From positions 52,799,844-52,863,843 of the forward strand of contig JANCRA010000003.1 in the NCBI GenBank assembly GCA_024362935.1: a stretch of 64,000 bases of DNA. Reading direction: 5' to 3'. This DNA is from Setophaga petechia (taxonomy: Eukaryota; Chordata; Aves; Passeriformes; Parulidae). This document shows positions 36,511 to 49,681 of the stretch, piece after piece; the first letter of the stretch is position 1; each line of letters starts with the position of its first letter. The notes under the pieces are model-generated. The model saw nothing but the letters and a program-made list of their open reading frames with translations. It did not search any database and was not told where the DNA came from. The position numbers were made by a program, and so were the translations under genes.

Positions 36511-36660
36511 CACAGTGGGGCTCAAGTCACAAGTCTGGAGTAAAGGATCCACTCTGGGGTACAGGGCATCACAGTGGGGTTCAGGGCACTACTTTGGGGT
36601 ACAGGGTCCAGCACTGGGACAAGGCCTGCGCTGCACAAGGCACCACTGTGGGGTACAGAA
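36511..36660. repeat. 20-bp minisatellite, right array (upstream of RCN1)
   Basis: About seven degenerate copies of the same 20-bp unit as at 35030-35487, in the same orientation. They are interrupted by about 30 bp of unrelated sequence near 36610-36640. The two arrays bracket exon 1 and the CpG island. Confidence 0.88.
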
Positions 36661-39600
36661 AAGGTTCCCAGCACTCTCACAAAGGATATTTGTCGTGATG
36701 GGGTCACTGTCACTATAAGGGAGCTGCACTTTTGATCCTGAAAATTTGGGAGACAGGAAGCCCAAACCATATGGCAAAAGAAAAAAGTGTTTGTTTGTTT
36801 TGCCTGAAGTGAAATTTATTTTGTTGACAGTTGTGAAAGTCTCTAGACAGAGGAAATTGATTCCTTCTCCCAGTATGATTCTTTTTCCTATGTTACACAG
36901 TAATTCACAACTCCAGAAACAACAGAGTGCAGAGAAGATTGTCATTATGTGCAACACACTGCTGGGTAATGACCTGTTGCTAAGGGGTCCTGTGGTGAGT
37001 TGTACTCTACCTGTCCATTGTCACTTTTCCAAATTGTGACAGCTGGTTTGTCAGCCCAGCCCACAGGGTGTATAAACCACGTCTGATGTGGCCTTTGGGT
37101 GTACCACTGGCACAGATGTGCAGGACGCTGCACCAGCCCGCAGCTTCCCCTTGTGCTTTTGTTACACTGGTAGAATTCCTGTTGACCTGAAGCTCATATA
37201 CAGCTGAGCTGTGCCTGGAAGAGGATTTGGTTGTAATGACCACAGAAATGTGGTGTTGGAAATTTCCACAAGTGCTGTCTTCTGCCTTTTGTGACTCGTG
37301 CCAAGAGTGAGTGAGAGCCATGCAGGTCTAGGGCTGCTTTGCCTCACAACCATTGGCAACAGCTGCAGATTTCAAAGGTTCAAACAGTCAGATATGTTGG
37401 TTTGTTAGTTAATTAGACAGAGAGGAACAATAATGCAACCCCTGGAGCTCAGTCACTCGGTGGGCTGGGGCAGTCTGTCTTCTGGGGGTGTTTGTGCATC
37501 CACAGCTGAGCAACTGCTCCAGCGCTGTTTGGTGAGAGCTGTGATGGGCATGTGGCAGCTTGAGAATGGCTCAACTGATCAGACCAGCTGCGTTTGAGTT
37601 TCCAAAGCTAGTGAGATGTAATCCTTCTGCTGTGTTTGGGTTTGTTTATTTGTTCGTTATTAAGCATCTACCTTCAAAACCAAGTTTTTGTTAACGTATT
37701 CAGGAATTTCATGTTTGTGCAGTAATTCAGATATGGCTCTTTTTTCTGTCTTGGACTTCTAATATTCCTGTCTCTGCTTCCTACATCTATAATACTGTAA
37801 TTAACCTTATTCCCGAGGTGGGTGCATGCGGAGGTGCTGAACTTTTAGTTTGCATATCCACAAGTGCCAGAGTGTGCTGCTAGTTAAGAGACAAGTCATT
37901 TGCATGGGTAACAGGTGGGCTTTACTGCCTATTCACCCCATCAGTGTTGTAATCAAACATCAGCTTGATGCTTGATTTTAGCAGCAGAGGGATATGAAGT
38001 TATTTGAGAGATGTGGGAAATGAATGTCTGTGTTTTGTTGTCAGAACAATTTGGAGGCACTTGTGTGAGGAGAGCTACAGTAGGAGCCATGCAGAATGGG
38101 CTAAGTGCATCCATGGTTGATCACTGGAAAGCCTCCAGACACCGGGAGGCTTTGCCTCAGGGATGTGGGTCCTGCCCGTCGGAACATTTTAATTCTGCCC
38201 TCTGTTTGGGTTCCAGTGAGAACAAGCCCTGAAATGCAGGGGTCTTATGAAAGATGGGAAATCAGGAGTGTCCTGATCCCTCCAGACTCGGTTTGGGACC
38301 ATTGGTAATAACAATAAACGTTTGATTGATCCAATATGACTTTTTGTGGAAAAGGAATGATATTGCCATTACTTGTCCTTAGAGGGCTGAAGTCTGAGAT
38401 TGTAATGCTGACAATAGGCTGCACATTCAGTCAGAACAGTTGTTGATCTGGTCAGTCTTAGCATTGCCAGATCTTTGTATCACTCAGATTAACATTTACA
38501 GATTTTGCTGTTGGGCTGTCGTGACCTTGAACTCCCAATCCTCTGTGAAGATGTGCCTTCCACTCCTTTTACTCAATTCACAAAATGGTAGTTTTCTCTT
38601 AAGTCCCTTATCCACTATGCCTGTTTCTTAAAATATTTGTATTTTCTGGTTTAGAGATATTACTTTGAACATCTCTGAGAGAAACTTCCTGCTCTTGAAT
38701 GATTAATTAGTTTTAGAGTTTGTGGGGCTATTTTCACCATGCCCACATCTTTCAATAATGCATCTGAGTTTTATACACATAAGGTTTCTTTGAAACATTG
38801 CAAAATACCAGATCTGCAACATCAACAGTGTTTTTTAGCAATACATTTATGCAGGAGCAGGCATGCTGGGTAGTTCATAAGCTTTTAATGAAATGCTGCC
38901 AGATATTAGGGTTTTATGGGCTGGAAAACAGTGCAAATCAAAGAGCTTTGCTTACTGTTTATAGCATTTTTCCTCTGAATCTAACAATATTTATCTCACT
39001 TTCTCCATCTTGCATTTTGCTCTTCACATATTTACTTTCCCTTTCACTGATACATTTAAAGCCAACAAACTATTTTGTATGAAATATATTTAGAGTTACA
39101 GTATTCCTGTCACCGTGGCTGTTCAGTCCCTGGGATAAAGCCTGAGATGACTTATTTCACATTTCTCTTTGTCTTCAACCTGCCTTTATCCTAATGAGGT
39201 TACACATATCTTGCATCTTTGGCCAGTGTTTCTGGACATTGTTAATTGTGACTTCCCTGAGGCCATGCAAATGGTCCCTAAGGGCTGCTGTGCTTTCTGA
39301 CTGCCTGCTGGCCCATACCTGCTCTTGTCACACTTCTGAAGCTCTTCTCAGAGCATACCTCTATGTTGTTCTAGTTCTAGCTGCTTAAATAGTCAAAATA
39401 TTTGATGGCATTATAGTATCCTGGTACTACTAGGAGGTAAAAATATATGTCTGAGAGAAGCAGATGATTTCTAAGTAAACAAAACAACTTGTTTTTAAGA
39501 GAAGCTACAAATGGAAAAGATTCCTTTTTTTCTCAGTTCTACTGTAGTTTGTAAATCTGGAGTAATCACAGTATTTCTCTGTACATGGAGAATATGATTG

Positions 39601-40639
39601 GTTTGAATGGATATGAGACTTCTGTATGGCACCTCAAATTAAATTGTAGAAATGTTATTTTGTGGTTTTCAAAATTATATTTTACATTCTAGTTGGGCTA
39701 ATGGGGTTTACTCAGGTCACAGTATCAGCACTATTTTTAAAGCTTTGTCTGTTCCTGAGGAGACAGAAATACCTTCTTCAAACTTGTTGGAAAGTTCTCA
39801 TTGATACCCGTAGACTGCAGCTCAAGCTGTTAATTTCCAGCACAGCTGTATTTTATTGGAAGTGTAACAGTATCAGTATTTCAGAATGAGCTTTTAATGT
39901 CTAATTTACTTTGTACGACTTGGCATTAGATACTCTGTATTTTTACTTTGATCCAAATTCTGCTGGGTGTTAATGCTCTACTCAGCTTGGGTGTACAAGT
40001 GTAGATGGACTCTTGTCTCAGCTCCTGTGGGAAGCCACAGGGAGCACAATCAGGTCCCAGCCTGCAAACAGCAGCAGAAAGTTTGCAGGAGAGGAAATAG
40101 GGGAACTTCTAGAGAACCACTTGGATTAGACTTAGTTTTGGCTTGTCCTGGTCTAGCTGCTTCATCACAACACCACATCTCTTGTCTTTTTCTTAGCATG
40201 GGTGTAGTCCACATCACTCTCTTCTCCTTCTCTTCTGTTCATCTTTTTGTGCCTAGTTGCCAGAAGAAAGTTTCATGACATAATCTACCCAAAATAATCA
40301 TGGCCTGTGCTGTCAAGGAGGCTGACAATCTTATTTGCTCTGTCTGATACACCCCTTCTCCTTCTCTTTGCCTTTCTCATCTGCTTTTACATTAAACTCT
40401 TTGGCAGGGATTTCTACTTTTTCTGCTGATTGGCTTCTGCTTAGTGCCACTGGTGACTTTCTGCTGATTTTCTACTGAGCCTGTGCAGCATCTCTCTTCA
40501 CTTGGCCATGGTTTGACTTGGTCCTTAAAGTGCCAATGAGCACAGTTAGCAACAATTTTGGAGCACTCCAGAAGTTTTTCTCATACCAGGAATCTTTGTG
40601 ATTAGTGGTTTTTTTTTTCAAACATGTACATTTTCAAGT
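36661..40639. other. Intergenic upstream of RCN1
   Basis: Unique-looking sequence with no repeat or gene that I can support. In mammals the next gene on this side is PAX6, at a distance far larger than this window. Confidence 0.7.
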
Positions 40640-40800
40640 GTATAAAAAGATCCTTTGCTTCTGACAGCGTGAATCCGTGCGCTGTATGTGCAATTTGCCC
40701 TGGTAATTACTTATGTATGGTGATAACCATAGCAACATCCCAGGTAGATAATGTCATGCAAATTACTGCAGCTCCAGGGATGGGAGATGTTAATACAAGT
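40640..40800. promoter_or_regulatory. Candidate enhancer with RFX X-box and POU octamer
   Basis: A low-repeat segment with CCTTTG (SOX/TCF-like), TAATTA (40703-40708), an RFX X-box-like ATAACCATAGCAAC (40723-40736) and a perfect POU octamer ATGCAAAT (40756-40763) within about 110 bp. The window probably lies in the PAX6 regulatory landscape. Motif density is suggestive only; conservation was not tested. Confidence 0.35.
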
Positions 40801-43800
40801 ATGTACTTGCACCCCTGGTCTTCAACATTTTGCAGTGCCTTTCCCTTTCCCTCCCGCAAAACATGTTGGTTTAAAATTTCCTTTCCTCCCTATGATCAGG
40901 AATCAAAAGTAAACCTCTTTCTATGCTTCTCATTGGTATTCACAGAGGGAGGGGGAGGATGGTCCTTCAATCCTTCTGTCATGAATAATTTTGTATGCAC
41001 AGTGGAAATTCCACGGTGTATGTAGGGCATAAAAGTCTGGAGACTTGGACACGCTGTTGAGCTTAAACCCAAGTTCCTGCATTTGCAAACACAGAGTGTG
41101 AGCACGTGGGGGTGGAATTGCAGCCACAGATGTTTGGACTGAGGTGTAAATGTCCTCAAATCAGTTACAGAAGATAGGGGAGAGCAGCTTTGTCGCTGCA
41201 AGCAGACACTGATGTAGCTGAATACTTATCAGTATTGCTAGTGAAATGGGAAAATAGCAGAGAAAGAGCTGGAAAAAGTTATCCCTTGTTTGGTCATAAG
41301 CAAGAGCAACAAAATTAAATCTGTGGGAGAGCTGACCTGCATATACACTAGCCCTTGTGTAACCTTAGAACCCTGGATGTGTGAAAGTAAGGTACAACTT
41401 CACTTTAAGGTACATCTCCAAACTGTAATTGGAGTCTTTTGTTAAAGATAGAGAAAAATCAGACAAGGAAATTGGTTCAGTAAAGATTTTGCTTTTATTT
41501 GGTGAAGAGTGAAATTGTTTGCTGAATTGTTCTTCTTTGGACTTAAATAGTGAAAATGTGGTTTTAGTGCTGAAGTCTATGCTGAAGTTGCTGATTACTG
41601 AAAGCTGCACTGCCCCAGCCTTTAAATGAGGAAATACCCCAATAGAAGAGAGTGGAGATTTGTGGAGAGTGATGGAAAGACTGGTGCAGACAACCACAGG
41701 GACAGGTGGATCACAGTTTGTGAGAAACATGATCCCAAAGCAGGCTGTGCTGTCCAATGGGCCAGCACTGAAAAGTCTTCATCATAAAAACATGATCTGT
41801 ATCAAACAGATTCTGGGGGAGAGTGCAAACAAAATCATTGAAGTCATAGAGAAATTTTGTTTGTGCTAAAGGTAGTAGACATGGAGAGTATTAATTAACT
41901 GGAGATTAAAATACTGCTAATCTGTATCCCTTGGTATCTGTACAGGAGGGTTTGCTCCTCCTACAGGTCTTCCTTCAAATCCCACATTGTAAGGTTTAAT
42001 CTTTTCCCCTCTAATTTCTCTGGGATTTAACAGTTCAGCAGTGCTCAGCTGTGCCAGCCTCCCAAGCAATGCAATTTGAAAGGTGCCCATGTTCAGGTCA
42101 TCCAGTTTGTTGTCAAACCTTGCCACAGCACCTGAAATTATGGACACCTCTGATTTACACTGGAGCATATTACTGACCTTTGTAATTATTAAATTATTAA
42201 AAGTATGTTGTAATTATTATTAAATTATTTGAAGTAAATTCCTTTCTTTCAAAGGAAATCACCTGTTAGGATGTCTACCTAAGAAAAACAAACTGCATCA
42301 CAAAGAAGTATAAAAGGTCAGGCTTTTCAGTCATCTGACAGAAACTATTGAACCTAATTATCTGCAGGAGAACTTGCCTGTCTGCCTTCTTTGCATTTAA
42401 TGGATATTTCTTTGTCATTTCTATTTTCAGCATGTGATTGTCTGAGAATGACATCTCCTTAAAACCCAAATCACATCAAAGAGAACAACAGGTGCCTTGG
42501 AATTACAGAGGCCCTGGCAAGTTAAATACACTCTTCTTCAAAATAATATTTTAATTACTGCACTGTTCATAGGGCAGTTGTGGACCAGTCCCAGAGTCAG
42601 AGAAAACACTTAACTGAAGTTATCCAGTCCTCTGCTTCCCATGGCCAGGATGTCTCCTTCAGGACTGAACTGACCTCCTCCTAAGTCCAGGGGATAGCTG
42701 GGATCAACACTGGCATAATTTTTGTTTCCTGGTGGCTTTGTTGTGAAACTCTATGGTTTTGATTTACTGCTGTTATTCACAGAGCAAGGTATGATTAACA
42801 ATGTTTAAAAGCCAAAAGGCTGCAAGCAACCTCTGAGCAATGGTGTCAGCTCTTAATGAAACTCGTAGCAAATGAAGATCTTAAAAGTTCATCTCAGAAT
42901 CTGCTGACGTTGCAAAGCTTCCCTCAGAGCTGCAATACCATTCCCACACAGAGGGAAAAAAGTGTGCATGAGAAAAGATCTGTCTAGGTTAATGCCACAT
43001 GCAGGGCTAGTGTTGGATTTAGTGACTCTGATTCCCTGCTCTAGTGAGGATGCTGCTTTCCTCCACCACATTTTTTGGTTTGCTTCTGGCTATCCGTGCT
43101 AAGGGAACCTGCCAGCATGTGAAACCCTGCTGTATTAGCTAGCTGGGCAGTTGGTATTTAACAGCAAAGGGAATAATAACATAAAAAAGGCAAGTGTTTA
43201 ACAAGAATTATTTGATGTACATGATTTTATTTACAGTCTTTTCTCCTCACTTTTTCTGCCTCAGCAGTTGCTCACCTTTGCTACTTTATGACACAAAGTT
43301 CAAGGATACATTGCATTATCACAGACATCAGTGGAGAGAAATTGGCTTGCCATTAATAAAAATTGTAAAAGCAACCCTACAATAAACCCTGCTTTTGGCC
43401 ACGACCTCTGCCTCCTGGATGCAGCAGTGAAACACAGCCCAGAGCTCTCACAGAACAGTTTTAACCCAGGGTTAAAATCTCCCTGTGCAAAGGTCAGCTG
43501 TAGAAAGGACTCATCAGAGAGGTGCATAAGTGCTGTGGCTGCAGAGCAGCCTGGAATGGGAATATCCAGGGAATGGAGGAACTTGGCTCTTTCCTGGCTC
43601 TTTTGTAGGGCAAAAGGGTCTCCTCAATGTCTACCAAAAGCAGCTGAAAGCATCTCTGTAACTTCATTTTACCAAGGATGCAAAGCAAAGCCACGCAGCT
43701 TTTAGGGCAGGAAGTGCAGTTTGCTGGAAGCAATGTGAATTCCTTTTGCTCCTTTTTGCATCACTAATTTTTATTTACCACACAAAATCATAAACTGCAC

Positions 43801-46077
43801 ATAAACTTAAATGCAGACATAATGTACGTTACTGTGATAATAGAGAAGCTGTGCTCCTTTAACCAGACAGATGAAATAGAAATAGACATATTGAATGAGT
43901 TCTCCTCAGTGGAATGTTCCAATTCCTTCTTTTTTCCAAATATTTAAATTCTAACTAGTCTGTTAAGGATTAAAAAAATATAATTACACTAAAATGTGCT
44001 TTCAATAGAGAATACATCAACTAAATTTCTTCAGACAACAGCATATGAATGTCCAAAGACTTGCTTGAAAGCCTTTCATACAGGGCCCTGCACTCAGTAT
44101 CTTTTTCAAGTTTTGTTGTGGATTGACTATTTGGAATTTACAGAATACATAACTACAGTTATGAATGTGTATAAATAGCACTCCTGTGGGTTAGGTTAGC
44201 TGCTTAAAAATACGAATTAAGGGAAGTCTATGTTTCCAGTTATTGTTTTGTTTTGTACAAGGTCGCAGCGTAGCAGGGCTTAACCAATGATAAGTACAGC
44301 CAAATTTGATAGGCAAAGCCAAAACACCTATGGAAAAACATATAAACTAGTGCCAGAATTGTGAAGTGCAGATTTAAATAAACTGAGTTACGAACTGAAA
44401 CTGGCTACAGTATAGTTGCAAATGTCAGTGAAGCAAACAAGCTCATTCTTTGCCTGTGAAGTAGCATTGGAACACATCCTATGTGCAGTCTGTATTTAAA
44501 TGTAAATATGGGGTTACCTTTTAGGTTGTGAGACAGAATCATACAGGCAACAAACATTACATCTTTTGAGTGAAAACTGTTGTGTCAAATATGGCTTGAT
44601 TAGTAGGGTTGATGGGCTTTATTCAAGGTTCCTAGAATTTATCTGCCAAGCATAAATAATTATTTAACAACTAATAGGGCGAGGCCAGAAATATAATAGC
44701 TTTTATGTTGAAATTAACATCAAGTGATCTGTAGACATCTGCTAAGCAGGCCAAATGTGGTCTATGTGCTGTATGTTTTGCCTCACTGCCTCAAAATAAC
44801 AAGCAGTGCTTATATTTGGAGGGGCAGTTTTCCTTGTTGAAGTGGAAAAAAAATGTTCTGATAGAAAATAATTTGCACTGTTAGGATCAAATGTGTGACA
44901 AACATTAAATAGCCCTACAAATTTAAATAAAGCTCCATGTTGAGATTTCAGGCTTGCAAATGCTCATTTCCTGATGTGAGCTTACTGTTGTTTGGAGAGA
45001 AATAAAAGTTCTTTCTTGTTAGAAAGAAAACAAAGTATCATGCAGTATATTCCAACTCTTAGCTGTTCCAGCTTTCTGGGGCCCAGTAAGTGTGGGAGCC
45101 TGGGCTCCAGTGATTTTGTTTTTTCCATAGTGACCAGAAGGGTGAGGGAATCCTTAGAAAAGCCACAGTGTTAAGAAAGCCTGAAAAAGTTCCAAGTAGC
45201 AAAGACCCTTTCCAGGCAGATACTGGCTGTTGCCTTGCATTGTGTGTGTGTGTGTGTTTGGGTGCTGTGGATGCCAGGACAGAAACTGAGCTTCCTTTCC
45301 TTGAGAGCACCACTGCTGGCATGGCCTCTTTGCTTTGCTGCCTGCTGCACTTGGTTTCCTTTCAGGCCCAGCCATTCAATCTTTGGCATCTTCTCTAGAG
45401 GTCTTGGCCTTTCCTCTGTTTTAAAAGTATTAGAAGGAGGTTGAATTGCTGAGTGGGGAGTGTAATCTTTGTGGGGCCAAGTCTAAAGATGTTAGTAAGC
45501 TCAAAGGGCTGTTCTGGCAATTTACTCTGTACTACACAGGAGTGAATGAGAGACTCATATTCATTGTGCTTATGTATGCTCAACTTCTTTATGTCCATAT
45601 TTAGATCTGTTAACATGAGAAGATTAAGCCAACTTGGATTTCTTGACTGAACAAAGCACTAAATGGCAGAGCCTCAACAATAGCCCCCATAAATGTACTG
45701 CCACCAGCAGCATGAGTAGCACTGGACCTGAGATCCTGTGGGGTTTGGCAGTGACACAGAAGATGCTGTTGTGAACAAGCTGGATTCCCTGTCCTACAGG
45801 AGCCTTGGCACCAACCTCCCTGTAAGCTGGCTCAGGCTTTTGTGGGGGCCCTGGGCTCTGTGCTGGACTCAGTGTCTCTGCCCCAGGCTTTGCTGAACAT
45901 CAGAGTGCAGCCTCAGGCTGCTCTGGTTCATCCTGCCAGGAGTCCCTGGGAGTCTGGCTGCCAGCTGGGTTAGCCAGAACACACAACGCTCCTGCCAAAG
46001 TCAACTTCCCCCTGCGAGGGTGACCTCAGAGGGGAAATGTCAGATGCTGCCTGGGCCAGTTTTCAGACCACACCTGA
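40801..46077. other. Intergenic, no gene recognised
   Basis: Mostly unique AT-rich DNA. The 44.2-44.9 kb part has low repeat content and could include conserved noncoding sequence. The 45.7-46.05 kb part is GC richer and may be old retroelement sequence, but I cannot place it. Confidence 0.6.
45240..45260. repeat. Short (TG)n microsatellite
   Basis: About ten TG units. Unremarkable. Confidence 0.8.
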
Positions 46078-46083
46078 CCTTCC

Positions 46084-46391
46084 TGTAGGCACACACTTTG
46101 TGGTGATTGGGAGTAGGGCTGAGCCCCATCCCCAGTGGGTACAGCTGTGAAAAGCAGGTGAGCAACATTGAAGATAATGAGACAGAGTGCCCAGGTGTGC
46201 TGAGCAATCACACGGGGAGCAGAGGGCACACAGGTGCAGTGCATCAACAGGAGGGCATAAAAGGCTGGGTTGAAGAACAAGGGCAGACATTTGCAGCCTT
46301 CTGAAGTGGTCTGGCGTTACTCTGTGTGGGCCGAATCCTTCTGGAATTGTGTGGTGACACTCTGGGTATCGTGGCTGTCTCAGCTGTGACA
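46084..46391 (+). mobile_element. Solo LTR, family B copy 1
   Basis: A 308-bp element, TGTAGGCACACAC at the left and CTGTGACA at the right. It has a perfect TSD CCTTCC at 46078-46083 and 46392-46397. A TATA-like GGCATAAAAGGCTGGG at about 46254-46269 suggests the promoter and plus-strand sense. It is homologous to 49238-49580. Open frames across it are not coding. Confidence 0.85.
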
Positions 46392-46397
46392 CCTTCC

Positions 46398-48751
46398 CAG
46401 CAGGGATTTCCCCAGAAGGTAAGTGGCAGAAATTTCTGTCCTGTGTTGGCAACTCTGTAGAGGACAGAGTTAGAGAAACAGGGCAGAATGTTTGGAGGAT
46501 GAGAGCTGTTGTGTTTGTGTTGGCAAATCATGAAGCAAGAGAGGCACAGGAAGGTTTGATTGAAAGGCACCTCTAGAGGGTCACATAGCCCCAAACCCCT
46601 GCCATGGGCAGAGACACCTTCAGAAGCCAGGTTTAGGCTGTGACATTTTTCTTCACTTCTTCAAAGCAAAAATGATGAGATGGAAGAAATTCTGTTTGCA
46701 AGGGAGCAAATCTTAGCTTTCTGTAGTGAAGTAGTCCACAAAGGCCCTTTGAATGTCCTGAGGTGGGAATGCTTCAGGAATTTCGTTCACAGATGAGGCT
46801 CCTTGTCCAGCACAGGTAGGGTAGACAATATCCAGGCTGGATAGAGAGTGGACAGCCTGGTCTGTTGTTTGAATGTGGTGGCTCTGACTGCTGCAGGGAC
46901 TAAGCATGGACTTCATTCTTGGGCTTCATTGCCAGCATTCATCTGATGTGAGTGAGGAAGTTTCTCTGTGCCCTTTGGTCTTGGTTTTCTGAGGGAAATA
47001 TTAATTGCTGATTCCAAATAACAACATGTAAGAGCTCCTGTGATGAGGGTGTAAAACAACCCATTCAGCTTTACTCTGATGATTAAGCTGCTGCTTGTAG
47101 TACAAAATACACAGCAAGGCAGTCATTTCTATGCATGTTCTTGGGTGGTGTATTATTGCATTTTAACACTTGACATGAGTGTAATTTACACACAGTCACT
47201 GCTTTGTCTCCCATGAAAGACAAAATTCTACCAGCAGATGCAAGAAATCTACTAAAGATTTCATGTTATTAATGTTTACAGCATTTGTTGTAGTGCTGCC
47301 TGTTAATTACCACATTTAAGAGTGTGCCCTTCTGCTGTGAGGGGTAGGCATCTATTTGGAATGCTGCTTCTGGAAAGAATGTTGACACTAATTCAGCAAT
47401 GCTGCATCTGGAAAGAGGCTGCTCTCAAGCAAAGTGCAAACTGGGGCTAAGCCTGCTGTGAAAAGTGACACTAACTTGGTGTAAAAATGGCTGTGGGGGA
47501 GATGCAGACCTCTGGTTTCAGAGGCTTCTTGCAGTCCCTGTGCAGTGCAGGTCAGTAAGAAAATAGGCCATGGGTTGGAGAGAGCACATTTGCTAAGGCT
47601 GTGAGCAGACGCTGCTCAAAGGAGGGTGTGTGCAAATGTGGAACTCTGTCTCTAGCCCTTGCCATCCTCCAGACAGCAACTTCCTCCTCTCCCAGAGGCG
47701 TGCCTCTGCCTCATCTTACCGGGAGTGCAAAACTTGCTGGGCAAAGTGCTTCTTTCTCTCTGCGTTCCTTCTGAAAGTGACTCTAAACATTTATTTCTTC
47801 TTTTGGCTCTCCTTCCTGCTTCTATCTGACTGTTTCTTCCTGTGTGAGTGGAAAACCCTGCTGTGTCTCCTGTGGTCATCAGGGAGTTGTGCACGGCCCT
47901 GCAAAGGGGCACCACACAGGTGCTGGAAAGGTGGCATCATGCAATGAAAAGAATAAAAGTCAAGGAGTCCCCAAATTGGCATCATGCCCTCTTAATACTC
48001 TTGTTCCCTGCCTCCCCTTGCTGTCCTGTGGCTGGCAGGCAGGGACCCTAGACCTGATGAGCTGCTGTGCACTTGATAAGAGGCAGCTGTAGCTACCTCA
48101 GGGGTGTCTGAGACATATATTGTATATTTGTATATTTTGGTTCTGTGTGCTGCTCTTCAAAGAGTGGAATTATTAGGTTCTTTAGAAAAATTACAGTTTG
48201 GTCTGTCTTTATGCATCTGTCTCTTGCTGTGATCAGGGACTCTCTTTTGGTTTGGGTCTGTCTTTATCTCCATAGGTCTACCTGACAGAATGGAGGTGTG
48301 ATTGTAGCATGTTGGCCTGTCTTAATTTAGCCATCAGAGGTAATAGCAGCACTGGCCAGCAACCAATTTATAAAGTCTCCAGAGACCTGGTGTGTGTATC
48401 TCAGGGTATGTTGACACTGCAGCAACTGCTGCTTGCAGAGACACCTTGAGACAGCTCTTAATAATTTCACAGTGACTGAATGGTTACTTAGCAGGGACTG
48501 AGTTCAGTAATGGTCACAGAGTTTATTCTGTGCCTTGGGTGAGTTTTACAGCTTGTCCTGAGTACTGTGCTGCTGCTGTGGATGGGATGCACTCGTTTTA
48601 GCTAGCAGAAAACAGAGATAGTGTTTTACATTAATAATATGAATGTCCATCCAGACATATCTTCAGCACCTTTGGAACCAATGCTAAAAGACTAAAGATG
48701 GAAAATGAGGCAAACATAGAGAAGGGTAGCTTTATCTAGAGCTACTTTATA
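46398..48751. other. Intergenic between solo LTRs
   Basis: No gene recognised. A GGCATCATGC direct repeat brackets about 50 bp near 47932-47988. The GC-rich 47.5-48.1 kb part may be retroelement-derived, but it has no ends or reverse-transcriptase frame that I can see. Confidence 0.55.
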
Positions 48752-48757
48752 TCAGGG

Positions 48758-49147
48758 TGTGATGGTGGTCACAGGGGTCTTAGGATGAGGGAAGAGACGT
48801 AGAATTTGACTCCATATTTCAGAAGGCTTGATTTATTATTTTATGTTATATATTACATTAAAAATACACTAAAAAGAATAGAAGAAAAGGTTTTATCTCA
48901 GAAGGCTAGCTAAGCTAAGAATAGAAAGCAAAAGAATGATAACAAAGGCAGCTGCCTCAGACTCTGAGTCAGCTCTGCTGTGGTTGGCCATTAATTACAA
49001 ACAAGCACATGAGACCAATCACAGATGCATCTGTTGCATTCCACAGCAGCAGATAACCTTTGTTTACATCTTGCTCCTGAAGCTTCTCAGCTCCTCAGGA
49101 AGAAAAAATCCTAAAGAAAGGATTTTCATGAAAAGATGTCTGCGACA
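48758..49147 (-). mobile_element. Solo LTR, family A copy 3
   Basis: A 390-bp element, TGTGATGG at the left edge and CTGCGACA at the right edge. It has a perfect TSD TCAGGG at 48752-48757 and 49148-49153. It carries AATAAA on the sense (minus) strand near 48835 and a CCAAT box. A family B LTR follows 90 bp to its right, showing nested or clustered insertion in this patch. Confidence 0.88.
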
Positions 49148-49237
49148 TCAGGGAGGGATGTCCACAAAGCCGTGGACACTCCAGTGCTGGAAGTATGAGC
49201 CCACACCAGAAAAACGATGACCAGAACTGTTGAAACC

Positions 49238-49580
49238 TGTAGGCACACACTTTGTACCCCATCCCCAGTGGCTGCAGCTGTGCAGGACAGGTGAATGCTA
49301 TTGAAGGTGAGGAGCCATGGAGTGCCCAGGGGTGCTGAGCAATCACACCGGGAGCAGAGGGCTCACAGGGGCAGGGCATCAACAGGAGGGCACAAAAGGC
49401 TGGGCTGAGGGACAAGAAGGGCAGAGCTTGCAGACTTCTGAAGTGCCATGGTGTTATTCTGTGTGGTGAGATGCTTGAAACCTTCTGATGAGGTAAAAAG
49501 TGTTGCTGTGTTTGGGAGAATGCTTAAAGTCTTCTGAAATTGTGTGGTGATGCTCTGTGGTGGCTGTCTCTGCTGGGACA
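49238..49580 (+). mobile_element. Solo LTR, family B copy 2
   Basis: A 343-bp element, TGTAGGCACACAC at the left and GCTGGGACA at the right. It has a perfect TSD GAAACC at 49232-49237 and 49581-49586. It is longer than copy 1 mainly because of an internal near-duplication at about 49467-49548, where a segment with GCTT-AAA-CTTCTGA occurs twice. The TATA-like box is degraded to CACAAAAGG. Confidence 0.85.
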
Positions 49581-49681
49581 GAAACCCTCCCATGGTGCCT
49601 TATTCTGGAAGATACAAAGGTGCTGGCAGAGCCTGCCTCATGCAGCAGAATATCACTTTCTCTGGATCTGGATTGAAGGCA

